Shown here piece by piece: positions 8,816-19,416 of a DNA stretch of 64,000 bases. Position numbers and translations under genes: made by a program. The number at the start of each line of letters is the position of its first letter. Positions within the stretch are counted from its first letter, which is position 1. The notes beneath the pieces are model-generated. The model was not told the origin of the DNA, made no database searches, and saw only the letters and a program-made list of their open reading frames with translations. The stretch is from CAXNKG01 sp964202965 (GTDB lineage Bacteria; Acidobacteriota; Vicinamibacteria; Vicinamibacterales; UBA2999): the NCBI GenBank assembly GCA_964202965.1, contig CAXNKG010000009.1, forward strand, positions 11,910 through 75,909, in the 5' to 3' direction.

Positions 8816-10251
8816 AGCGCTACAACCGGCTCCTCGTCGCCTTTTACGTCGTCACCGATGCCGTGCTCGCCGTGTGGGCGTTCGTGCTGGCGTACGCCAT
8901 CCGGTTCGAAAGTGGCCTCGTCCCGATCACCCGGGGCTATCCCCCCTTCGAGCAGTACCTCAACGTGCTGCCGTTCGTCGCGGTCCTGACTCCGTTCGCC
9001 TTCCATCTGCAGGGGGTCTATCGGCTGCGGCGCGGCCGGTCGCGCGTCGACGACTTCTTCGCGGTGCTCATCGGGACCATCCTGGCGGTCGTGCTGGGCG
9101 TCATCGCCACCCTGTACGTCGGCGCCTACTACGCGACCGACGAAGAGAAGGCGCGCGGCGCCTATGAGGTGTCGCAGCTGGTCTGGGGCGTGTTCCTGGT
9201 CGTCACCGTGCTGTTCACCTATGCCGCGCGGGAGGGCGTCCGGGAACTGCTCGAGCGCCGGTGGCGGGCGGGCATCGGCCTCAAGCGGATCCTGATTGCC
9301 GGCGCGGGCGACCTCGGCCGCCTCGTCGCCGACCGCATGCTGCAGCATCGCGAGCTCGGCTATCAGGTGGTCGGGTTCGTGGACGATCGGGCGGCCGGGG
9401 ATCACATCGGGTACCGCGGGCTCCCGCTCCTCGGCACCCTCGCGGACGTCGGCGAGATCGCGCAGCGCGAGCGGGTCGACCACCTCTACGTCGCGCTCTC
9501 TCTCGAAGAACACGCCAAGCTCCTCGACCTCATCGAAATCACGAGCCGCGAATGCATCGACGTCAAGGTTGTCCCCGACCTCCTCCAGTTCATCGCGCTC
9601 CGCGCGCGCCTGGAGGACCTGGATGGCCTGCCCGTCATCAACGTCAACGACGTGCCGCTCCAGGGCTTCAACGCCTGGCTCAAGCGGTCAATTGACGCCG
9701 TACTCTCGGCTGTCGCGCTCCTGATCCTCTCGATTCCGCTCGCCCTCATCGCCACGCTGATCAAGGTCACGTCGAACGGCCCGATCTTCTACCGGCAGGA
9801 GCGGATGGGGCTCGACGGGAAGGCGTTCACCGTCTACAAGTTCCGATCAATGGAGGATGGCGCCGAGGACGTGACCGGTCCGATCTGGGCGCGCGACAAC
9901 GACCCGCGCGTCACGAGACTGGGGCACTGGCTGCGCCGCCTCGATCTCGACGAACTCCCTCAGTTCTGGAATGTCCTGCGGGGCGACATGTCGATCGTCG
10001 GGCCGCGTCCTGAGCGGCCGTACTTCGTCGAACAGTTCAAGCACCGCATCCCGCAGTACATGCTGCGCCACAAGGTCAAGGCCGGCATCACCGGCTGGGC
10101 GCAGGTGAACGGCTGGCGGGGCAACACCTCGCTCGAAAAGCGCATCGAGTACGACCTGTATTACATCGAGAACTGGTCGGTGACGCTCGATATCAAGATC
10201 ATGTGGCTGACGCTCGTGCGCGGCGTCTTCCAGCGGGACGCGGCGGTGTGA
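8809..10251 (+). CDS. Undecaprenyl-phosphate sugar-1-phosphate transferase (polyprenyl glycosylphosphotransferase)
   Basis: Initiating transferase of exopolysaccharide synthesis: it moves hexose-1-phosphate, usually glucose, from the UDP-sugar to undecaprenyl phosphate in the inner membrane. The 480-residue protein has four to five N-terminal membrane helices, a Rossmann-like middle domain (ILIAGAGDLGRLVADR), another hydrophobic segment near 295-315, and the catalytic domain with PIFYRQERMGLDG, KFRSMEDGAED, LDELPQFWNVLRGDMS, VGPRPERP and GITGWAQVNGWRG. This is the WcaJ/CpsE/EpsL full-length architecture. It overlaps the genes on both sides (7 bases upstream, GTGA downstream), so it belongs to the same operon. 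Confidence 0.95.
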   Translation: MVKRYNRLLVAFYVVTDAVLAVWAFVLAYAIRFESGLVPITRGYPPFEQYLNVLPFVAVLTPFAFHLQGVYRLRRGRSRVDDFFAVLIGTILAVVLGVIATLYVGAYYATDEEKARGAYEVSQLVWGVFLVVTVLFTYAAREGVRELLERRWRAGIGLKRILIAGAGDLGRLVADRMLQHRELGYQVVGFVDDRAAGDHIGYRGLPLLGTLADVGEIAQRERVDHLYVALSLEEHAKLLDLIEITSRECIDVKVVPDLLQFIALRARLEDLDGLPVINVNDVPLQGFNAWLKRSIDAVLSAVALLILSIPLALIATLIKVTSNGPIFYRQERMGLDGKAFTVYKFRSMEDGAEDVTGPIWARDNDPRVTRLGHWLRRLDLDELPQFWNVLRGDMSIVGPRPERPYFVEQFKHRIPQYMLRHKVKAGITGWAQVNGWRGNTSLEKRIEYDLYYIENWSVTLDIKIMWLTLVRGVFQRDAAV

Positions 10252-11177
10252 GGGTCGTCGTCACCGGCGCCGCGGGGTTCATCGGGTCGCATCTCGCTGA
10301 GGCGCTCCTCGATCGCGGGCACTCGGTGGTCGGCCTCGACAACCTCTTGACGGGCGATCTCGCCAACGTCGATCACCTGCGGAGCCGCGAGTTCGAATTC
10401 ATCCATCACGACGTCACCCGATACATCGACGTGGCCGGTCCCGTCGATGCGGTGCTCCACTGGGCCAGCCCGGCGAGTCCCATCGACTATCTCGAGCTGC
10501 CGATTCAGACGCTCAAGGTCGGCTCACTCGGGACCCATAACGCCCTCGGGCTCGCCAAGGCGAAACGCGCGAGGTTCGTCCTCGCCTCGACGTCGGAGGT
10601 GTACGGCGACCCGCTGGAGCATCCCCAGAAAGAGACCTACTGGGGGAACGTCAACCCGATCGGCCCGCGCGGCGTGTATGACGAAGCCAAGCGCTTTGCC
10701 GAGGCCATCACGCTCGCCTACCACCGGTACCACGGCGTCGACACGAAGATCGTGAGGATCTTCAACACCTACGGGCCCCGTATGCGGCTCCGCGACGGCC
10801 GCGCCGTGCCGGCATTCATGTCGCAGGCCCTCCGGAACGAGGAGCTCACCGTCTTCGGAGACGGCACCCAGACGCGCAGCTTCTGCTACGTCTCGGATCT
10901 GGTCGATGGCATCCTGCGGCTGCTGGATTCGAGCACGAACGAGCCGGTGAACATCGGCAACCCCCACGAGATCACCATCGAGGAGATCGCCCGCACGATC
11001 ATCAGGCTGACCGGCTCACGCAGCACGATCGTCTACAGGCCCCTGCCCGTCGACGATCCGAAACAACGCCGCCCCGACATCACCCGTGCCCGGACGCTCC
11101 TCGGATGGGAGCCGAAGGTTGGACTGGAAGAGGGGCTTCTGAAGACGATCGGCTCTTTCAGGCAGAAGGTCGCGTAG
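10248..11177 (+). CDS. UDP-glucuronate decarboxylase (UDP-xylose synthase)
   Basis: NAD-dependent short-chain dehydrogenase-type enzyme converting UDP-glucuronate to UDP-xylose and CO2. I chose the GTG at 10248, which overlaps the upstream TGA by four bases (GTGA) and begins VRVVVTGAAGFIGSHL; the frame is open further upstream without a better start. The 309-residue protein carries the UXS hallmarks HWASPASP, ASTSEVYGDPLEHPQ, ETYWGNVNPIGPRGVYDEAKR (YxxxK) and RIFNTYGPRM. It uses the product of ugd at 836-2134, so xylose or a derivative is likely in the polymer. It ends two bases from the convergent pgsA. Confidence 0.95.
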   Translation: MRVVVTGAAGFIGSHLAEALLDRGHSVVGLDNLLTGDLANVDHLRSREFEFIHHDVTRYIDVAGPVDAVLHWASPASPIDYLELPIQTLKVGSLGTHNALGLAKAKRARFVLASTSEVYGDPLEHPQKETYWGNVNPIGPRGVYDEAKRFAEAITLAYHRYHGVDTKIVRIFNTYGPRMRLRDGRAVPAFMSQALRNEELTVFGDGTQTRSFCYVSDLVDGILRLLDSSTNEPVNIGNPHEITIEEIARTIIRLTGSRSTIVYRPLPVDDPKQRRPDITRARTLLGWEPKVGLEEGLLKTIGSFRQKVA

Positions 11178-11179
11178 CG

Positions 11180-11740
11180 TCAGCTCTGCGGCTCGTTGAT
11201 CAGGCGCCGCAGCTTGAAGAAATAGTCCACCGCTGACACCAGCGTCAGCGTCAGCGACAGCCACACGAAGAGATCGATCAGCAGGCTCTCCTCCTGCCGC
11301 ACGTTGTAATACATCACCACGACGCTCGTGACGATGAACGTGGCCGTGGCGCCCTTTCCCCAGATGGAAGGCGTGAACGGACGCGGCCCCATGACGACGC
11401 TGATAATCGCCACTACGCCGACGATCACGACGTCCCGGCTGATGACGAGCACCGTGAGCCAGAGCGGCAGGTGGTTCGTGAGCGGGATGCCCGGCAGCGT
11501 GAGGACGATGAACGTCGTCACCAGCAGAAGTTTGTCCGCCATCGGATCGAGCCAGGCGCCAAGGTTCGTCCGCTGCCCTGCGCGCCGCGCGATCAGACCA
11601 TCCAGCGCGTCGGTGAGGCCGGCGAGGATGAACGTGACGAGCGCCCACCCCAGAAAGCCGTACACGAGCAGCAGCACGAAGGCGGGCACCAGCATGATCC
11701 GGAGGATCGTGAGCTGGTTGGCGACGGTCAGATTGCCCAC
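11180..11740 (-). CDS. pgsA: CDP-diacylglycerol--glycerol-3-phosphate 3-phosphatidyltransferase
   Basis: Makes phosphatidylglycerol phosphate from CDP-diacylglycerol and glycerol-3-phosphate in the inner membrane. The 186-residue protein has a GTG start at 11740, several hydrophobic helices, and the CDP-alcohol phosphatidyltransferase signature DALDGLIARR followed by GAWLDPMADKLLL (DGxxAR...G...D...D). It is the last gene of the minus-strand run beginning near 19391, three bases after the TPR/SLH lipoprotein gene. Length and motifs match PgsA rather than the phosphatidylserine or choline branch, though the exact alcohol substrate is inferred from family. Confidence 0.9.
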   Translation of the reverse strand: MGNLTVANQLTILRIMLVPAFVLLLVYGFLGWALVTFILAGLTDALDGLIARRAGQRTNLGAWLDPMADKLLLVTTFIVLTLPGIPLTNHLPLWLTVLVISRDVVIVGVVAIISVVMGPRPFTPSIWGKGATATFIVTSVVVMYYNVRQEESLLIDLFVWLSLTLTLVSAVDYFFKLRRLINEPQS

Positions 11741-11743
11741 TGG

Positions 11744-13090
11744 TCAGCGCACGTTCGCGAGGCCGCGGAGGCGGGCGATGACGTCGGTGGCGTCCGTACC
11801 AGAGACGGGCAGCGAAATGTCGAACCGCCCCCCCTCGCGCAGCGGCATGATGCCTGACGCCACGGCCACCGCCGCCGCCGGGTAGCTGAGATGCCCCTCC
11901 GCCATGTCCGCGACGCGGGGGCGATCGGTGAGAAAGCCGCGCAGCGCGGGACGGCCCGTCGCGAGGATCGCGATCACACGGCTGACGGCCGCCGCCAGGT
12001 CGGCACGGGTAATCGGCTCCAGCGGCTGGAAGGTGTGGTTGGCGAACGGTTCCATCAGCCCGGCCCTGGCGACCTGAGTCACCCACGCCGCGGCCCAGTG
12101 CCCCCCCAGATCCGTGATGACGGCTTCGCGCGGCGGCGCCTGCTGAACAACGTCGTCGAGTCGCACGCCAAGCAGCGCCGCAAGCCCGCCGCGCGTCAAC
12201 TGTGCCGCCGAGGCAGCGTCCCGGAACTCCGCCGGAAGCCTGGCCTCGCGCACACGCGCGGCGACCGCCGCCACGCGCGCGGTCAGCTCGGGCGACGGAT
12301 CGATCTCCAGGGCGCGCCGGTACGCCGCCTCGGCGCCGGCGACGTCCTGGCGGGCTTCGAGCAGCTCGCCTGTCTGCAGGATGGCGGCAGCATCGCCTGG
12401 GTCGATCTCGGTGGCGCGCCGCAGGTGCGCCAGAGCCGCATCATCGTTGCCCCGTTGCTGCTCCAGTCCCGCACGCTCCCGATGGAGAAACCCGCTGTCA
12501 GGTGAGGCGGCAATGGCGCGGTCGTACGCGCCGGCGGCGTCCTCCAGCCGGCCGGCCGATGCCGCGGCCCGCGCCGACGCGATGAGCGCCTGCAGGGCCC
12601 GGAAGCGCAGGACCTCCACGCGTTGACGGAGGTCGGCCAGGGACCCGTCAACGGCCAGCGCCGCCTCGAAGGAGGCCAGCGCTTCGTCGTCGCGCTTCAA
12701 TTCCAGGAGCGCCTGTCCGCGACCGACGAGCGCGGGCACGTACATCGGCGTGGCCGTCACCACCGCGGTGAACGTCCCCAGCGCCTGCTCGAGGTTGCGA
12801 CCGGCAAGGGCCACGTAGGCGCTGCCGGCGGCCGCCGGAGCAAAGGCCGGAGACCGCCGGGCAAGGGCGACGAACTCCTGTTCCGCGCCGCGCAGGTCGC
12901 CGTTCTGGAGGAAGCGCCACCCGATGTCGACCGCCGCCGAATCGGACGGACTGCCGGTTCCGGCAGGCACCACCGGGTACATGAACTCCGGGTACGCCAG
13001 CGATGCCGGTAGCGGCGGCGCCGTGCGGGTCGCGCATCCCGCCAGGATCGCCAGTGAGACGCCGACGGCCGTGGCCCTAGTCAGTCGCAT
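11744..13090 (-). CDS. TPR-repeat lipoprotein with C-terminal SLH-like domain
   Basis: Predicted outer-membrane or periplasmic lipoprotein, 448 residues. With the ATG at 13090 the N-terminus is a lipoprotein signal (VSLAILAGC lipobox); the earlier in-frame start at 13114 adds a charged extension and deeper overlap with hflX. Residues about 55-290 form several TPR units (AAEQEF..., AGAYDRAIAASPDSGFLHRE, ALAHLRRATEIDPGDAAAIL, AEAAYRRALEIDPSP), and about 330-400 contain an S-layer-homology-like segment (GGHWAAAWVTQVARAGLMEP, followed by ITRADLAAAV). Its start overlaps the hflX stop by 14 bases. It may help organise the envelope, but no specific role can be assigned. Confidence 0.8.
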   Translation of the reverse strand: MRLTRATAVGVSLAILAGCATRTAPPLPASLAYPEFMYPVVPAGTGSPSDSAAVDIGWRFLQNGDLRGAEQEFVALARRSPAFAPAAAGSAYVALAGRNLEQALGTFTAVVTATPMYVPALVGRGQALLELKRDDEALASFEAALAVDGSLADLRQRVEVLRFRALQALIASARAAASAGRLEDAAGAYDRAIAASPDSGFLHRERAGLEQQRGNDDAALAHLRRATEIDPGDAAAILQTGELLEARQDVAGAEAAYRRALEIDPSPELTARVAAVAARVREARLPAEFRDAASAAQLTRGGLAALLGVRLDDVVQQAPPREAVITDLGGHWAAAWVTQVARAGLMEPFANHTFQPLEPITRADLAAAVSRVIAILATGRPALRGFLTDRPRVADMAEGHLSYPAAAVAVASGIMPLREGGRFDISLPVSGTDATDVIARLRGLANVR

Positions 13091-14378
13091 CCAATCCTTC
13101 CAGCGTCTCTTCAAGCGGCGTCGTCAGGCGCGCGATATAGCGCCGCGGCACATCGGCCTCGATCACCACGCGTCCGTTGGCAGCGACGTGGCTGACCACA
13201 CGGGCGACCCGGTAGAGGCGCGCAATCTGCTGACGATCGAATTCCTTGTCCGTATCAAACGCTATCGTAATCCGGCGTGTGTCGAGCGCCACACGGGACG
13301 CCACCATCTGGACCAGCTCGTCAATCCCGGTTCCGGTCCGCGCCGAAATAAGGACCGCGGCCGGATCGGCAGCGGCGATCCGGCGCCGCTCGTCGGGTGT
13401 GATCGTGTCGATCTTGTTATACACGTCCACGACCGGCACCGACACCGCGCCCACCTCGTCGAGCACGCGGCGGACCGCCGCGACCTGACGCTCGCGCTCC
13501 GGCGCCCCCGCATCGATGACGTGCAGCGCCAGATCGGCCTCGGCCACCTCCTCGAGCGTGGCGCGGAACGCCGCCACCAGCGTGTGCGGCAGACGCTCGA
13601 TGAAGCCGACCGTATCCGACAGGAGCAGCTCTCGGCGATCGGGGAGTCGAATCTGGCGGACCAGCGGGTCAAGGGTGACGAACAGGGCGTCCGACGCCGT
13701 CGCCTTCTCGTGGGTCAGGCGGTTGAACAACGTGGTCTTGCCTGCATTCGTGTAACCGACGAGCGCGACCGTCGGTACCGACTGTTTCTGCCGCCGCTCG
13801 CGGAGCTGCGCACGCCGCTGCCGGACCTGGTCGATTTCACGCTGGATGGACTGAATTCTCGTGCGGATACGCCGGCGGTCGGTCTCGAGCTTCGTTTCAC
13901 CCGGACCGCGCGTGCCGATACCGCCGCCGAGCCGGGAAAGGACCGTCCCGGTGCCGACGAGGCGCGGCAACAGGTATCGGAGTTGCGCCAGCTCAACCTG
14001 CCACTTCCCCTCGCGGGTGCGGGCGCGCCGCGCGAAGATGTCGAGGATCAGCTGCGTGCGATCGAGCACTTTGCGTTCGAGACGCTCCTCGAGCTCGCGG
14101 AGCTGGGCCGGCGTCAGCTCGTTGTCGAAGATGACGACGTCGATGTCGCCGGCCGCGCAGGACGCCGCCAGCGACACGGCCTTGCCGCTGCCGATGAACG
14201 TGGCCGCATCGGGCTTCTGACGCTCCTGCAGGACGCGGAGCAGGACGACGGCGCCGGCCGCCTCGGCGAGGCCGGCGAGTTCCTCCAGCGAATGTTCGGC
14301 ATCGACCCGCCGCGCGGAGCCGGTGATGAGGCCCACGAGGGCCGCACGCTCAGCCTTGGGTACTGCCACGTCCGTCAA
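13077..14378 (-). CDS. hflX: Ribosome-associated GTPase HflX
   Basis: GTPase that binds the large ribosomal subunit and can split stalled ribosomes. The 433-residue protein has the HflX N-terminal domain (FIGSGKAVSLA, FDNELTPAQLRELEE), the glycine-rich linker LSRLGGGIGTRGPGETKLE, and a G domain with P-loop GYTNAGKTTLFNRL, DTVGFIERLP and NKID. The start is TTG at 14378, with GTG three codons later as an alternative. It lies 15 bases after the MFS gene and overlaps the lipoprotein gene downstream. Confidence 0.95.
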   Translation of the reverse strand: MTDVAVPKAERAALVGLITGSARRVDAEHSLEELAGLAEAAGAVVLLRVLQERQKPDAATFIGSGKAVSLAASCAAGDIDVVIFDNELTPAQLRELEERLERKVLDRTQLILDIFARRARTREGKWQVELAQLRYLLPRLVGTGTVLSRLGGGIGTRGPGETKLETDRRRIRTRIQSIQREIDQVRQRRAQLRERRQKQSVPTVALVGYTNAGKTTLFNRLTHEKATASDALFVTLDPLVRQIRLPDRRELLLSDTVGFIERLPHTLVAAFRATLEEVAEADLALHVIDAGAPERERQVAAVRRVLDEVGAVSVPVVDVYNKIDTITPDERRRIAAADPAAVLISARTGTGIDELVQMVASRVALDTRRITIAFDTDKEFDRQQIARLYRVARVVSHVAANGRVVIEADVPRRYIARLTTPLEETLEGLDATD

Positions 14379-14393
14379 ACTACGATAGCACCG

Positions 14394-15610
14394 CTATTCT
14401 TCGACTGCAGGCGTCGGCTCGATCGGCGGATTGCGCTCCACCATCACACGCCTGACGACCAGCGCCAGCAGCACCAGCAGCACCGCCCCGGTGATGAAGA
14501 CGGCGCGGATGCTGCGGGTCGCAATCAGGCCGGCAAGGACCGGGCTCAGCGCCACGCCGGCAACCGAAGCGCTCGTGAGAAAGCCGAACCCCGTCGCATG
14601 AACGTCCTGGGGGATCACGGCGCCGCCCGCCGCGAACGCCGTCGTGACCGAGGTGCCGATGCACAGCCCCACCATCCCGACGGCGATGGCCATCACCCAG
14701 AAGGTGCTGGACGCCGCGAACAGACCGAGGCCCGACGCCGCAATCAGCACCGCCCACGCAATCACCACGCGCGGCGAGTGGCGCGTCAACAGCCGGCTGG
14801 ATAGCTGGTTTCCGGCGCCCGCGGTCAGCGCCAGGATGGAGAAGAGGAAACCCGCGACGACCGGCACCCGCTCGGCGGGATAGCCAATCTGATCGAGGTG
14901 CAGGGGCAGGATGGGACCGAAACTGCGATCGACCAGTTGAAGGCCAAACAGCACGACCATCACGAGCAGAAAGTTCTCGAACGCCAGAATGGACGCGAAG
15001 GGCGTCTTGCCGCGCCCGGCCGCCGACCGCGCCGCGCGTGGGGGCTCCTGGTACATCACGGAGATCATGATGAGCGCGACCAGGTAGAAGCCGGCCGCCA
15101 CGACGAACGAGTTGCGGAGGCCGAAGATGGGCGCCAGCATCCCGCCGATGACGGGACCGATCGCGGGCCCCATCCGCTGAGCGGTCTGTACGGTGCCGAT
15201 CGCCAGCGCCATTTTCTCGCGCGGAGCCGAAAGCGCCGCCATCGAGAGCGTCAGGGGTCCATACCCGGCAAAGAAACCCTGGAGCGCCCTGAGCGCGAAC
15301 AGGTGCCACGGCCTGGTGACGTACGACATCGCGGCCATGACGAGGATGAAGCTGACGAGCGACCGCTGCACGAGCAGCTTGTGCCCGAACCGGTCGCCGA
15401 CGCGGCCCCAGAGCGGTGCGGTCAGCGCGGCGATCGCCGGTGATGCGCCCAGCGTGACGCCGGTCCAGAGCGCGATCTCGCCGACGTCGGTGACGCCGAG
15501 CTCGCGGATATAGAGCGGGAGAAACGGCATCACCAGCGTGAAGCCGGTGAACCCGACGAAGGCCGCCGCGGTGACGGCGGCCTGATTGCGCTTCCAGTTA
15601 TGGGTGCCGC

Positions 15611-15614
<4 letters not shown>
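14394..15614 (-). CDS. MFS transporter, drug:H+ antiporter-like
   Basis: Twelve-helix major facilitator of 406 residues, likely an inner-membrane efflux antiporter. The loop-2 motif appears as APLWGRVGDRFGHK, and helix 4-5 contains the glycine-rich ALRALQGFFAGYGPL and GPAIGPVIGGMLAP, both typical of the DHA1 multidrug family. The TTG start at 15614 overlaps the stop of glpX (TTTGA), suggesting coupled translation. Substrate is unknown; membership of a housekeeping operon gives no clue to it. Confidence 0.87.
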
Positions 15615-16647
<1,033 letters not shown>

Positions 16648-16651
<4 letters not shown>

Positions 16652-17859
16652 TGTCCTTTTCCCTCCCAGGCCGGCAGCGCGCAGCGTGTCGGCCGATCCG
16701 TCCGGTAGCCGAGCAGATAGTCGGCCTGCATGATCTTGTGGATTTCGCGCGTCCCCTCGTAGATCACCGCCGCCTTGCAGTTGCGGTAGAACCGGCCCAC
16801 GGGATACTCATCGGAGTAGCCGTTGGCGCCATGGATCTGGACGGCGTCGCTCGCAGCGCGCTCGGACGCGACGGTCGAAAACCACTTCGCCAGGCCGGTC
16901 TCTTTCGTATTCCGGCGGCCCTGATTCTTCAGCCATCCCGAGCGGAGCCAGAGCAGCCGTGACGCCTCGTAGTCCGACTCCATCTGCGCAATCATCTCTT
17001 TGACCAGCTGGTGCTCGCCGATCTCGACACCGAACGTCTTGCGCGTCTTCGCGTATGTCACACTGGCGTCGCGGCAGGCCCGGATGAGTCCCGTGGCGCC
17101 GGCGGCGACGGTGTAGCGCCCCTGATCGAGCGCGAACATCGCGATCTTGAATCCCTCGCCCTCGCGTCCCACGAGGTTCTCCTGCGGGATCTCGACATCT
17201 TCCATCTTGAAGAAGCCGGTATTCCCCGCCAGGATGCCCCACTTCTCCTTGAGCGTGCCGCTCGAGAACCCCTTGAACCCGCGCTCGACGATGAACGCGC
17301 TGATGCCGCTCGTATCCCGCTGCTTCTTCTTCTCCAGGTCGCTATAGGCAAACACCAGGAAGTGATCGGCAACGTCCCCCAGCGAAATCCACATCTTCTC
17401 GCCTGTCAGCAGATAGCGATCGCCCTTTTTGATGGCCACCGTCTGAAGCCCGCGCACATCGCTGCCCGCGGACGGCTCCGTCAGGCCATAGCTGGCGATC
17501 TTCGTTCCCTGCGCCTGCGGGACGAGATAGCGCTGCTTCTGATCCTCTGTCCCCCACGCCAGGAGCGTGAGCGAGTTCAGTCCCATGTGGACTGACATGA
17601 TCACTCGCAGTGAGGTATCGACGTACTCAAGCTCCTCGCTGGCGAGGCCGAGGGCGATGTAATCCATCCCGGCGCCGCCGTATTCCACGGGAATGGAAAT
17701 TCCGAGCAGCCCAAGCGAGGCCATCTGGGGAAGAATCGCGGGATCGAAACGGTGGGCGCGGTCCAGGTCGTGAATGCGCGGAGCGACTTCGCGCCCGGCC
17801 CACTCGCGTACTGACTGCGCGAGAAGCCGGTGGTCGTCCGTCAGATCGAAACTCAGCAT
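16648..17859 (-). CDS. Acyl-CoA dehydrogenase
   Basis: FAD-dependent alpha,beta-dehydrogenation of an acyl-CoA. With the ATG at 17859 the protein has 403 residues, normal for the family; the frame is open upstream but that part lies inside the SAM hydrolase gene and looks non-coding. Motifs are YGLTEPSAGSD (FAD site), the KEKWGILAGNTGFF segment, ALDQGRYTVAAGATG, and QIHGANGYSDEYPV followed by YEGTREIHKI, where the Glu is the likely catalytic base. This layout is that of the short-chain/glutaryl/isovaleryl type; chain preference cannot be decided. It overlaps both operon neighbours. Confidence 0.92.
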
Positions 17860-18650
17860 CCGGGCAAACGTACCACAGTCACCCGCGCGCCGCGAGCCAG
17901 CTGCAGACGCTCGGCGGCGCTCCCGCCGTTCACCGCCACTTCGAGATGCCCGGAACTGCCAAAGAGCGCGCACACGGAGCCGGGAGCGACGTCGGCATAG
18001 GTCGCGACGACGCGGTCAACCGCCTGCGTCCCCACCGTCACCTCGATGTCCGCCCCCGCAAATCGCTCGAAGGTCCGTCTGTCGAGATTCGTGATCAGAT
18101 TGCCGAATCGATCGACGCGAAGGACGTCCGCGACGATCTGTGCATCCGTAACCACCGGTTCCGGGACGTCGAGCGTCGTCCACGTAGTGAGCGTCCGCCC
18201 GAGCGCGCTCAGTTCCAGCCCTTTTGCCAGCCACGCCGCGGCGGGCGCAAACCGGTCCCGTCCCTCGAAGGTGCGGCTGACCGTGGGCCGCGCGTACTTC
18301 CGCTCCGTCAACTCGACCACGCGCCGCGGCGCAGTTTCGCGGAAGACGAGACTGAGGATGCCGTTGTCTGGTGCGACGAACCGGTATCCCCCGGCCTCCG
18401 CCGCCAGCGGCCGCCGGGCCGATCCGACGCCGGGGTCCACGACGACCAGAAAAATCGTTCCGGCCGGGAAGGACTTATAGGACGCCGCGAGCTCGAGGCC
18501 ACCCCCCAGGACGTCGTGCGGATCGATATCGTGGGTGATATCGACGAGCGCCGCCTCGGGGCACAACCCGAGCACGACGCCCTTCATCGCGCCCGCGTAG
18601 TGGTCCCTGGTGCCGAAATCAGTGAGCAGCGCGACGACAGGCCTGGCCAT
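17853..18650 (-). CDS. SAM hydroxide adenosyltransferase (DUF62 / SAM hydrolase)
   Basis: Member of the chlorinase/fluorinase-related DUF62 family, which hydrolyses S-adenosylmethionine to adenosine and methionine. The 265-residue protein starts VVALLTDFGTRDHYAGAMKG, and has ITHDIDPHD, FLVVVDPGVGS, FVAPDNGILS and the C-terminal domain segment RVDRFGNLITNL, all characteristic. It lacks features of true halogenases that I can recognise and the family default is hydrolysis. The start lies immediately beside the palindromic element at 18654-18708, which separates it from the upstream methyltransferase gene. It overlaps the acyl-CoA dehydrogenase gene by seven bases. Confidence 0.9.
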   Translation of the reverse strand: MARPVVALLTDFGTRDHYAGAMKGVVLGLCPEAALVDITHDIDPHDVLGGGLELAASYKSFPAGTIFLVVVDPGVGSARRPLAAEAGGYRFVAPDNGILSLVFRETAPRRVVELTERKYARPTVSRTFEGRDRFAPAAAWLAKGLELSALGRTLTTWTTLDVPEPVVTDAQIVADVLRVDRFGNLITNLDRRTFERFAGADIEVTVGTQAVDRVVATYADVAPGSVCALFGSSGHLEVAVNGGSAAERLQLARGARVTVVRLPGC

Positions 18651-18653
18651 TTG

Positions 18654-18708
18654 AATGGGGTCGGGGGTCCTTTATGTGTGTCCTCTTTAAATGACCCCCG
18701 ACCCCATT
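18654..18708. repeat. Palindromic element with perfect 16-bp arms
   Basis: Arms AATGGGGTCGGGGGTC (18654-18669) and its exact reverse complement (18693-18708) flank a 23-base loop rich in T. The right arm runs into the methyltransferase gene and encodes its last residues EMGSGVI plus the stop codon; the left arm ends four bases before the SAM hydrolase ATG. It resembles the ends of REP-type mobile palindromes, but no transposase is nearby. Confidence 0.85.
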
Positions 18709-19391
18709 TCAGTGGCCGGCGATTTGGGTGGCTTGCGGAACAGCACCTCCCGCAGATTGGTCTTGAGGAGGAAGTTCTCGGTGATTCGCAGCGGCTCGAA
18801 GAGCCGTTGGATGTCGCGATTCAGCAACGGCCGCTGCTTGGCCCGAGCCGCCGCGTACGGCTTGTGCTGCAGATGCGCGCGGTCGATTACGACGTGCTTG
18901 GTGTAGGTGGCCGGCGTGTTCGGGCGTGGCTCAGCCGTCGTGAAGAACGCGAGCAGTGCGCCGCCGGGACGCAGGACGCGCTTCAACTGTCGAGCAAGCC
19001 GCTCGCCTGCGTCCTTGTCCAGGTAGTCAAAGATGTCCCAGCAGAGAATCCCGTCGATCGTCTCCGATTCCTGGGGAAAGCGCGTATCGAAGAAACGCGG
19101 AAGATCCTCCAGCCTGCCCCCGGTGACATGCCGATCGATGTCCTTCGACAGATCCTCCACGAGGATCTTGCATCCGACCTCCTGGCCGAAGAACGTGACG
19201 TTCGAGCCGACAACCGGGCCGAGATCGAGGAGGACGGGCGCCGTCCGGCCGCTCAACCCGGCAAGGAACCGGTCGAGCGCTTTGGTGGGGTGGCTGGGAC
19301 CGTCGACGGCGTCAGGCGGTTCTTCCTTCCGGCGGCGGGTAAAGAGGTCCGAGAAAGCCACGGGCAACTCGTGACTGGAGATGCCGCGCAT
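18687..19391 (-). CDS. SAM-dependent methyltransferase-fold protein
   Basis: Cytoplasmic protein of 234 residues with a divergent class I methyltransferase core: LLDLGPVVGSNVTFF (motif I, with PVV in place of the usual glycine run), LVEDLS (acidic end of strand 2), ILCWDIFDYLDKD and LKRVLRPGGALLAFF (motifs IV-V). The N-terminal 45 residues are charged and probably flexible. Its last seven residues come from the palindromic repeat at 18654-18708, so the original C-terminus was probably slightly different. Substrate unknown. It is probably the first gene of the minus-strand operon continuing through the SAM hydrolase. Confidence 0.75.
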   Translation of the reverse strand: MRGISSHELPVAFSDLFTRRRKEEPPDAVDGPSHPTKALDRFLAGLSGRTAPVLLDLGPVVGSNVTFFGQEVGCKILVEDLSKDIDRHVTGGRLEDLPRFFDTRFPQESETIDGILCWDIFDYLDKDAGERLARQLKRVLRPGGALLAFFTTAEPRPNTPATYTKHVVIDRAHLQHKPYAAARAKQRPLLNRDIQRLFEPLRITENFLLKTNLREVLFRKPPKSPATEMGSGVI

Positions 19392-19416
19392 CCCCAGTCA
19401 CAGTAAGAATGCGGTC

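Noticed and set aside
12924..14804. Very long open frames antisense to hflX and neighbours (626 codons here; over 1000 codons at 55703-58789)
   Set aside because: They lie wholly opposite genes with clear domains, are rich in Arg/His/Gln and have no recognisable motifs: the usual shadow frames of high-GC DNA.
17853..18650. SAM-dependent chlorinase or fluorinase
   Set aside because: The sequence fits the common DUF62 hydrolase branch; no halogenase-specific insert or biosynthetic context is seen.
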